From: Fibrobacter sp. UWT2
GTDB lineage: Bacteria; Fibrobacterota; Fibrobacteria; Fibrobacterales; Fibrobacteraceae
Length of the DNA: 64,000 bases
Reading direction: 5' to 3'
Assembly: GCF_900142545.1 (NCBI RefSeq)
Contig: NZ_FRBF01000001.1
Span: 1 to 64,000, forward strand
In this document: piece by piece, positions 26,306-34,600 of the stretch
How positions within the stretch are numbered: the first letter of the stretch is position 1
How the letters are laid out: each line of letters opens with the position of its first letter
Program-made: the position numbers and the translations under genes
Notes under the pieces: model-generated
Told to the model about the DNA's origin: nothing
Databases searched by the model: none
Seen by the model: only the letters and a program-made list of their open reading frames with translations

Positions 26306-27909
26306 ATGAATAATATTGCAAACTTTTGTAAACAAAAAAACAAAGCGGCGTCTTTTCTTTAATTTGTGCCGCTAGTATAGGGCTTTTTGGCTGCGGGAGT
26401 GATTCCAGCAGCAGTGGCCCTGACGCGACGAACGATTTGTGCTCCGTTACCAAGACGGGAAACTCCGTTACTGTAAAAACGGCTGCAAATGGAACTGCGA
26501 CGACTACCGTCTATGTGTTTGGCGCGGATGGAAATATGGTTTCGCAATCCACAATTACCGATTATTCTCAAATGGGGGATGACGTTACTGCTAAGGCTGT
26601 TTGCGAAGCCTCGGGAACGGTAGAGGGATTTAGTGCGACCTACGAAGCCGGTAAGTGCACGGTTAATCAGACCGTTGGCTTGGTAGGCACTTTGGATGAA
26701 ATTTACGATGCTCAAAATGCAGTTTGTGAAGCAACTAACGAAGTCGCCAAGCCTGCAAGCAGCAGTGGCTCCAGCGAAAGCTCTTCTAAATCCGTGAAAA
26801 GCCTGGTTGAACTTTTCCAGTCCCCCTGTGCTGAATCTAATTCTGGCGAAACGGTCAAAGTGACCGGAGAAAAATCCGATTATATTTGCGCTTCTATTGA
26901 TTTGGGTATGGGAATGACGACATACACGTGGGCGCCTGCCGTTAGCAAAATAGAGGATATGGACGAATGCTCGCAAAGCTGGGCCATCGCAAATCCCCAA
27001 AAGACCTATGCCTATGACAAGTCCAAAAAACAGATTTATACGTGTTCCATGGATCCTGAATCCTTGACTTGGAAATGGTCGGCTTTGGGGGCCGCGCTTG
27101 ATATTGCCGATGATGACGAAGAAGATGGCGATGAAGTCGATAACCTCGGTTCTTCCAGCTCTACCAAGGCAGATCCTTCGGAAACCTCCACGCCAGAGTC
27201 TTCTAGCAGCTCCGGACCAAAGGAAAAGGTTGTAACCTTCGAAGACGGTATCATGTACACATCCACCTACGGTGACCGCGTTCGAACCTTCTTCAACACC
27301 GTTGACGAATATACCTTCTTTGACGACAACAAGGAAACGAAGGATAGTTCGGGCTGGTGGTTCAGTTTTGATGATAGTGCTGATAGAGGATATTCCACCG
27401 TATACACGGGATCCGAGATGGGCGCGTACACGGCAGAAATCGACCTCGTATACGACTGGGAGTATAATGGGGAATATATGGAAGCCGTTCCGTATCCCTA
27501 TGCCGCCATCGGTTTCAATATGTCCCCGTCGGGAACCTCCGTAAATATGTCCGATTGGGAAGGAATGTGTGTCACCTATTCTGCAACGAAGAAGGTTGCG
27601 TTTACTTTGAAGAGCTTTGGTGACGGAAGAAGCTCCTGGTATGCGACCTTGCCGAGTGGTACCGTCAAAACGGTGGATCTTGCATTTAACACGAAAACTT
27701 TCCATCAACCCAGTTGGGCTATTGATCAAAAAATCAGTTATCCGACTTTTAATGGAGCGCTGTCTAGTGTTCTGGCCATCCACTTCAAGTATTCCAACGA
27801 CGAGGCTGGCGTTTCGTGTCCTGTTTCGTTGGAAGGGAACTGCGTTACTACGTCCGTCAATAGCATCAAAATTCACAAGATCGGCAAGTACGGCGCCTGC
27901 TCGAACTAG
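26306..27909 (+). CDS. Secreted lipoprotein with frame break in its signal peptide (A7 tract)
   Basis: An ATG at 26306, preceded by AGGGGA, encodes MNNIANFCKQKNKAASFL and then hits TAA at 26360. The -1 frame continues open from 26350 to 27909 and supplies the rest of a signal peptide (LICAASIGLFGC, lipobox LFGC, then a Ser-rich start). A seven-A tract at 26334-26340 followed by C forms A-AAA-AAC, where a -1 slip would join the two. Without it no good start exists; the next ATG, at 26437, lacks a signal. The mature protein (about 500 residues) has a polyserine linker near two-thirds of its length and a C-terminal beta-rich module resembling carbohydrate-binding jelly rolls (inference). Phase variation, programmed slippage or a sequence error are all possible. 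Confidence 0.65.
26334..26341 (+). other. A7C slippery tract at the frame junction
   Basis: Seven A then C. In the frame of the upstream ATG it reads A-AAA-AAC, a -1 slippage heptamer, and the -1 frame is exactly that of the downstream lipoprotein. An extra A would also restore the frame. Confidence 0.6.
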
Positions 27910-27940
27910 ATGCCTTTTACCGTTCCCAAAGTTGCGGCTC

Positions 27941-28066
27941 TCAGTATTTCACCTGTTCGGGAGTGCACTGAAAGAGTCTTTCTTTGGGGATTGTCAAGAA
28001 ATACTTGACGAGTTCGGCATCCAGCTGCGTACCGGCAACATCCTTGATAATCTGGATTATTTTATG
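27941..28066 (-). pseudogene. Relic of an HD-GYP-domain gene (last 41 codons)
   Basis: The minus strand reads HKIIQIIKDVAG, then AGTQLDAELVKYFL and a short tail to TGA at 27941-27943. This is the characteristic C-terminal end of HD-GYP cyclic-di-GMP phosphodiesterase domains ('AGTQFDPELV..F'). Upstream of 28066 the frame meets a stop and turns into the start of the FISUMP lipoprotein, so the catalytic part is gone. It points to a rearrangement or insertion that placed the lipoprotein genes here. Confidence 0.65.
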
Positions 28067-30298
28067 ATTTTAAAGAAAAAGTCTCTATTGGCTTTGGGCT
28101 TTGCCTCCTTGATGTTTGTTGCCTGTGGCGATGAATCTTCCAGCGATTTGACTAGTTCAAATCCTTCTGACGACAAGGGAGATTCTTCAACTTCCTGGGT
28201 GGAGGCTGTAGAATCCATTTACGATCTTGGCAAGTGCGATAGCAAGCGCGATGGTCATGTGGTTTTCGTTGAAGACGACGATGTTTACTATGTTTGTGAA
28301 AATTCCAAGTGGCATGAGACGGAAGAACCTTCTTCCAGTTCCCAGAAGGTAGAATCTTCTTCTAGTTTCCAGAAGGTAGAATCTTCTTCGTCTGTGAATG
28401 GTGGTTCCAAGGATGAATCCTCGAACTCAAAGAGCGAAGGATCTTCTTCTTCGAAGGGGGGGAATTCCAATCCCAAGGACGATTCCGGAGGCAAAACCGA
28501 ATCTTCTTCGTCGGGCAAGTCCTCCTCTTCTGTTGCGGAGTCCAGCTCCAGTGTTCCTAGGGACAATGAAGAAATTGAGAACATTGCTATTTCCAAAAAG
28601 GTTTTTACCGGTGTTGTCGAAAAGGGACCCTATGCAAGTGGAACTGCAGTCAAAGTTTCTGAATTGGATGACGAACTGGATGCTACGGGAACTTCTTTTG
28701 AGTGGGAGGTCATCAATGACAAGGGCGCCTATACTTCGGCAAAGGTTTCTTTGAAATCCAGATATGCACTTTTGCAAGCATCCGGATTCTATCTGAATGA
28801 AGTGACCAACAAGTCTTCGGACAGTCAGCTAGCTCTTCGCGCTTTGGTTGATCTTGGCGAAAAGGATGGGGCTAACATCAATGTGCTGACCCATTTGGCG
28901 GTGCGTCGCACCATCAATCTTTTTACCCAGTCTGGACAGTACAAGAACGTGATTGCAGCCAAGGCCAAGGCTGAGCAGGAAGTGATGGAAGCCTTCTTTA
29001 TGCCCAAGGTAAATCATTCCTTTGAAGACTTGACCGTCTTTGGTTCTGGCGAAGATGACGCCAAGCTACTTGCTGTTTCGCTCCTTGTGCTGGCAAACAA
29101 CACAGACGCCGATGTTTCCAAGTTGATCGCTAATGTCGCCAACGGTCTTGAAGCTGATGGCAAGTGGGATGAGGGCGATGACGAAAACTACAAGGCCGTG
29201 ATTATTGGCATGGCCGACTGGGCTTATAGTGCAGATTTAGCCAAGATTCGCGAAAATCTTGAAAAAATTGGGGATGTTCCTGATTTTGAAAAGTATGTCT
29301 ATCACTTTATGGCTAAGGCATACGGCATGTCTTCTTGCTTGGAAAAGAGCGATGGATACATTGAACGCAATACCGCTCCCAGCAGCAAGTTCCTGGGAGA
29401 TACTCTTACTTGCGATGGTTCAATATACAGAAAAATCCATGCTAGTGAAATTTCTATGCAATACGCCTGCACAAAGTCGCGTGAAGGCGAAATCCGTGCG
29501 AAACCCTATACAACTACAGATTACATTTGCCACAGTGGAAATTGGACTCTAGCTGGGGTTTATGATTATCCCAAGAGCCATTACTTCAACGCCGATTACA
29601 AGTATGGCACCTTAAAGGACGATCGTGATGGCAAGGAATACAAGACCACGACTATCGGCAATCAAACTTGGATGGCCGAAAACCTGAACTTTTATGATCG
29701 TTCCAATCCGGACCTTGCAGAACTTTACACCTACTGTTATGAGCGTAAAGATGAGAACTGCGATGTTGCAGGCCGTCTGTACACTTGGGCTGCCGCATTG
29801 AATATTGATACCAAGTATCACACTAGTTCTGTTGCTGACGCAGGTGTTGTCGACAAGAAGCATCGTGGCGCTTGTCCTGATGGCTGGCACATTCCAACCC
29901 TTGCTGAATGGGGCGTTCTCGCTGACTATGTGAAGGAAATGTCCACCGCGACGTCTCCTGCCTATGCTCTCCAGGTGTTGAAGTCTGCTTATGGCTGGAA
30001 TACCACTTCTTCGGATGCTGTGACTGGCGGATCTACTGACGAGTATGGTTTCTCTGTGATTCCTGCGGGGGCCTACTATGGCGTGTATGCAAGCTCAAGT
30101 GTAGCTGCCTTTAGTACTCATACTTTTGATGATGTTAGTTATTTTGCCAACTTCTGGACCGCCGACGAAGGCGATCTGAAGCCCGCGACTACCGCAAGCT
30201 ACGTCGCATTCGACTTCCGTTCAAGAAACATGATTCTGGAAACGGACAGCTATAACGAAAAGAAACGCGGCTTCTCTGTTCGTTGCGTAAAGGACTAA
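28064..30298 (+). CDS. FISUMP-domain lipoprotein
   Basis: The protein has 744 residues from the ATG at 28064; the open frame extends far upstream but only this ATG gives a signal peptide (MILKKKSLLALGFASLMFVAC, lipobox FVAC). Ser/Glu/Lys-rich low-complexity linkers occupy about residues 85-170. A helical middle domain begins FTGVVEKGPYASGTAVKVSELD and is a recurrent lipoprotein module of unknown role. The C-terminal 230 residues form a FISUMP domain (DGKEYKTTTIGNQTWMAENL ... CPDGWHIPTLAEW ... KKRGFSVRCVKD). Such proteins are surface-anchored in Fibrobacter; function is unknown. A 2-nt gap joins it to the next FISUMP gene. Confidence 0.85.
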   Translation: MILKKKSLLALGFASLMFVACGDESSSDLTSSNPSDDKGDSSTSWVEAVESIYDLGKCDSKRDGHVVFVEDDDVYYVCENSKWHETEEPSSSSQKVESSSSFQKVESSSSVNGGSKDESSNSKSEGSSSSKGGNSNPKDDSGGKTESSSSGKSSSSVAESSSSVPRDNEEIENIAISKKVFTGVVEKGPYASGTAVKVSELDDELDATGTSFEWEVINDKGAYTSAKVSLKSRYALLQASGFYLNEVTNKSSDSQLALRALVDLGEKDGANINVLTHLAVRRTINLFTQSGQYKNVIAAKAKAEQEVMEAFFMPKVNHSFEDLTVFGSGEDDAKLLAVSLLVLANNTDADVSKLIANVANGLEADGKWDEGDDENYKAVIIGMADWAYSADLAKIRENLEKIGDVPDFEKYVYHFMAKAYGMSSCLEKSDGYIERNTAPSSKFLGDTLTCDGSIYRKIHASEISMQYACTKSREGEIRAKPYTTTDYICHSGNWTLAGVYDYPKSHYFNADYKYGTLKDDRDGKEYKTTTIGNQTWMAENLNFYDRSNPDLAELYTYCYERKDENCDVAGRLYTWAAALNIDTKYHTSSVADAGVVDKKHRGACPDGWHIPTLAEWGVLADYVKEMSTATSPAYALQVLKSAYGWNTTSSDAVTGGSTDEYGFSVIPAGAYYGVYASSSVAAFSTHTFDDVSYFANFWTADEGDLKPATTASYVAFDFRSRNMILETDSYNEKKRGFSVRCVKD

Positions 30299-30300
30299 AG

Positions 30301-31497
30301 ATGAAGAAACACTTTATTTTCCCTGCTCTACTTGTTGCATCGGCTTTTTGGGCTTGTGGCGATGATTCTTCTGCTAATTCCAGCGAACCGGGGCCTTCGT
30401 CAAAAAAACTGGAAGAGGTTGGCTCCATCTTTGAATTGGGCAAATGCGTCAAAGACCGTAAGGGGGAAGTGATTTTTGTCGTGGATGAAGGCAAGGATTT
30501 CATTTGCGTTTCTGACAGGTGGATTGCCGAGGATGATCTAGATGGAGTAATAGCTTCCAGTAGTAGCGCTGCAATCGCAATCTCCTCTAGCGACGAATCG
30601 ATATCCAGTTCTTCCAAAACAGTGGAAAAACTCTCCTCAAGCAGTAATCTGGTTTCTATTTCTTCCAGTAGCGAATCTGAGATAGTTTCCTCCAGCAGCG
30701 AGCCTGTGGTAATTTCTTCCAGTAGTGAATCTGTTACTGTTTCCTCCAGTAGCGAATCTGAGATAGTTTCCTCCAGCAGCGAGCCTGCGGTGATTTCTTC
30801 CTGTAGCGAATCTGTTACTATTTCCTCCAGTAGCGAGGTTGTAAAAAGCTCCTCAAGCAACGAAACAGGTTCCGACAGTTCCGACTCCTTTTTCGATCAG
30901 CCGGGAAAGGACGACCTCATTGATACTCGTGATGGCAAATTCTATAAGACTGTGAAAATTGGCGGCGATGTGTGGATGGCCGAAAACCTGAATTATTCAG
31001 GTGACGAAATCAAGGGTGTGTGCTATGACAGGGATCCTGAAAATTGTACGAGGTATGGTCGCCTGTATACATGGGAAAATGCAATGAAGGCATGCCCCAC
31101 GGGCTGGCATCTGCCAATTTATTTTGAATGGGTTAATTTGATGCAAAATGTTTCTGGGAACACCTTGGATAAAAGCGGAACTTTCCCGAGCGTCAAAAAC
31201 GCCGGTCTGCATCTGAAGTCCAGTTCCGGTTGGTTTTCTTCGGAATATTACAGGGGAAATGGCTTGGATTCCTTTGGTTTCAAGGCCCTTCCTGGAGGTT
31301 TTATGACTGATGATGGAAAATTTGGTGGTATCCAAATGGAGGCTAGCTTTTGGACGGGCTCGTCCAACGGAGGCTCTACCACGGAATCCATCAAGATTAA
31401 CATTAACTACGTCAAGGATGAAGGATTTTTTGCCGGTGGCAAGAATTCCGGCGGAATGTCTGTTCGTTGTATAAAGTCCGCTACTTTTGGTGACTGA
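30301..31497 (+). CDS. FISUMP-domain lipoprotein with polyserine repeat linker
   Basis: The protein has 398 residues. The signal peptide MKKHFIFPALLVASAFWAC (lipobox FWAC) is followed by a short module sharing SIFELGKC..RKGEVIFVVDEGKDFICVS with the preceding protein. Then comes a Ser-Glu-rich linker (about 85-195) built from 9-residue repeats, and a FISUMP domain (about 200-398, DGKFYKTVKIGGDVWMAENL, CPTGWHLPIYFEW, GMSVRCIKS). It is the second gene of an operon with the larger FISUMP lipoprotein. The shared N-terminal module suggests duplication. Surface display is inferred; ligand or enzyme activity is unknown. Confidence 0.85.
   Translation: MKKHFIFPALLVASAFWACGDDSSANSSEPGPSSKKLEEVGSIFELGKCVKDRKGEVIFVVDEGKDFICVSDRWIAEDDLDGVIASSSSAAIAISSSDESISSSSKTVEKLSSSSNLVSISSSSESEIVSSSSEPVVISSSSESVTVSSSSESEIVSSSSEPAVISSCSESVTISSSSEVVKSSSSNETGSDSSDSFFDQPGKDDLIDTRDGKFYKTVKIGGDVWMAENLNYSGDEIKGVCYDRDPENCTRYGRLYTWENAMKACPTGWHLPIYFEWVNLMQNVSGNTLDKSGTFPSVKNAGLHLKSSSGWFSSEYYRGNGLDSFGFKALPGGFMTDDGKFGGIQMEASFWTGSSNGGSTTESIKININYVKDEGFFAGGKNSGGMSVRCIKSATFGD
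30661..30822 (+). repeat. 27-bp coding tandem repeat with 81-bp higher-order period
   Basis: Six 27-bp units (TCTTCCAGTAGCGAATCTGA-type) encode SSSSESEIV, SSSSEPVVI and SSSSESVTV, and this trio then repeats with few changes, so the array has an 81-bp super-period. One unit carries a Ser-to-Cys change (SSCSE). Confidence 0.85.
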
Positions 31498-31591
31498 TTG
31501 CTGTAGAACCGTAAACTACCTTGATTATTTGCTCTAGCTCACATTCCTTACGTAATTGTTTTTTTTTCTTTACTTTCTAGCCGTTTTAAGC

Positions 31592-31597
31592 TATATT
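31592..31597 (+). promoter_or_regulatory. TATATT -10 box of the cellulase gene
   Basis: TATATT lies 26 nt before the ATG at 31624, and CGAGGACT precedes the ATG as a Shine-Dalgarno sequence, so this gene has a conventional short leader. The rest of 31498-31591 shows only AT-rich sequence. Confidence 0.45.
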
Positions 31598-31623
31598 TAT
31601 CTCGATAGCACAACGAGGACTCT

Positions 31624-34600
31624 ATGCTCAAAAAACTAATTGCAGCCCTTTTATTCGTATGCCCCCTGGTTTTTGCCAACTGGGAAGGCGACTTGCTTAA
31701 GCCTACGTCTCGCGATATAGACGGCAAGACTTTTTACGAGCTTTCTTCTCCGGAGCATTTAGCCTGGTTTGCGATGCAGGTGAACAAGGGCAACGTGGAA
31801 TACAACGCAATCCTCAAGGACGATATTGTCATTTGGGAAACTCCTGTTTCTGCTTTGACTACGGAGTGGATTCCCATAGGAACAGCGGATTCCAAATATG
31901 CAGGTGTTTTTGACGGCGATGGTCACAAGATTTCTGGCATATACATTGCTGAAAGCCAACTCTATGCAGGGCTTTTCGGTGCGGTGGCAAAGGGGAGTGT
32001 CATCAAAAATTTGACCCTGGAAAATGTTTCCATCACAAGCTCCACTATGGGCAGCAGTACCTCCTTTTCTGGTGGAATTGTGGCCCGCTTTGCAGGTGAT
32101 TCTCTTTTGAATTGTGAATTCAACGGCTTTGTAAGAGATACTAATTATGCGGCGGGTATCGCTGGTGCTATTCTTGGTACATCTTATATTGGCAATGTGC
32201 GTAACAATGGCACCATTGAGGGAGCTTACTCTGCTGGCGGTCTTATAGGAATTGCCGCACAGGGTTCATCAACGACAATTAAGAACTCTGTAAACGACGG
32301 TAGCGTGAGTGGACGCGACAATGGTGGCTTTATTGGAATGGTTTATGGTAAGGTATCCATTGATAGTTGCGTGAACAATGGCGATGTGTTGACTGATTCC
32401 GCAGGGTCGTCTGGAGGATTTATTTATGGTATAGCGAAGAATAGTTCCTTGACCTCCATAAAGAATTCTGTAAATAGGGGATATGTGGTTTCGGGGTATG
32501 AGTCCAAAGAAGGACTTGTTGTGGGCGGCTTTGTTGCCGTGAACGAGGGTGTTCTGGAAATAGACAATTGCGTAAACGAAGGCAAAGTGTCTAAAAATAA
32601 AAAAAATTCGGGGGTTGGCGGAGGCTTTGTTGGCTGGGGCAGAAATAATGTTTCTATAACGAGGAGTGTGAATAAGGGGAATGTCTATGCAGGACGTAGT
32701 GCGGGCTTTATTGGAAAGACGGATTCTGTGGGAGTTTATCTTATTAAGGATTGCGTAAACGAAGGGCAAATTGGTTCCGGCATTCTTTCGTCTATTCAGA
32801 CCAATAGTGGGTTTGTAACAAATGCCACAGGAAGATTCACTATTGATGGTGTTGTCAACAAGGTAGATATTGTTGGTGGCTTAGTCGCAGGAATCGTTGG
32901 TGTGTTTAGGGGAGGAAGCTATTCCTATAGCAATAGTTATACCTCTGTTTTGAACCTGAAGAATGCGGTAAACGAAGGCAATCTTACGGGTATGACAAAT
33001 GTGGGCGGTATTGTTGGCAAAATATTTAACATAAGCGAGTCCGATCATGGTAACTATGTCCATCAATTGACGAATGTGGTGAATCGCGGGCATTTGTCAC
33101 TTGTGACAAAGGGGGGATGCGACATCGGTGGAATCCTGTCGTATAATTCCGATTCGTCTACGGTTATGACCAATGTGAAAAATTATGGCGACATTTTTAT
33201 CTATACGTCGCCAGCGGGCGCTTATTGTAGCGGGAATGGCTATTATGGCGGTATTGTTGGTTATGGGTATTATACGAAAATTCTTGATTCGGAAAACCAT
33301 GGCAATATCGACTATATTGACGAGTCCGGCTTGGCGACTAAGACGGGTTATTTTGGCGGTTTAGTTGGCTACAGGACTTGGAGCGTGAATCGAAGCAATA
33401 ATTACGGAAATATTTACGTCCAGCCTTCGGCAGATACCTCCGGAAAACATTATTTTGCTAGTGGCATTGTTGGCTATTTTCCGGATACCGTTGATTACTG
33501 CATCAACGAGGGACGTATAGAAATTGTTGGAAAAGAGTCGTACAGTGCCCTTGCGGCGGGAATATCTCAATACACGTTGGTGGCGGGCGCTAACATCAAT
33601 AGGGGCAATGTGATTGTTCGTTGGGCCAGTAACGATTCTAATGTTGCTGCCTTGTATCGTGATTCAAGAAAAAATGCATATTTTGCGGGAGCGTACAGCA
33701 CTGCGGATTCCATCATGGCTAGTGGCAAGAATGTGGCGGGAGCGTCGGTCAATACATGCTCGTACATGGATAGAAGTCGCCTTGGAATTGATTCCATGGG
33801 CACAAACACCAAAACCACATCGGAAATGCAAAACTTGGATTTTGCATGGCTTTTGAATACCTGTAACGGAAAAACTTTGAATCAGAAATTTTGGAGCTGG
33901 AATGGTTCCGGCTACCCGGTCTTTGCAGATGACAAGAATCGTCCCATATATAAGGTGTCTTTTCTGGATTCCTCGAAAACTATTCGCGTAAAGACTTATT
34001 ATATCGGTACATCCTACACGGATTATACAGGCCATTTGGCAAGTCCCATAAGTGAACCGGATCCGACCGTTGTTGATGACGAATTGAAATTTGATTATTG
34101 GGTATCTAAAGGGAAAGCCTTTAAGACGGATGACGTCATGACGGGCGATGATTCGCTTTACGCTGTGTTCTCGGAGATATCCTCAGAACCTGGGCTAGTC
34201 CAATTCGTTGTAGAAGGCGATACGGTTTTAAGGTATGTTCTTTCGGGCAAGAGTACCTCGATCACAATGCCCTCGGACGATGCTCCGGGACGCAAGCTTT
34301 TAGGTTGGTATGATGGTGAAACCGCTGTGGGAACGATAGGGAAAAGTCGCTCGTTTTCGACTCCGGTGGTTCTTGTTGCAAAATTTGAGTACAGTCGCTA
34401 TGCCATCGATTTTATGAACGGATTGGATGTTTTGCAGAACGATTCCGTTTCCTATGGTGAACTTCCCGTATATAAGGGAGAAACTCCCGTAAGCAAGGAT
34501 TACGAGTTTGCTGGCTGGAATCCGGTTGTTGCCCCTGCAACACGAGATGTTCGCTATATGGCTTACTTTACAGATCCGAACGCAGAACCTTATAGCTTCG

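Noticed and set aside
27617-28063. Open frame running 450 nt upstream of the FISUMP lipoprotein
   Set aside because: It overlaps the end of the preceding gene and the antisense HD-GYP relic. The lipoprotein signal peptide begins at 28064.
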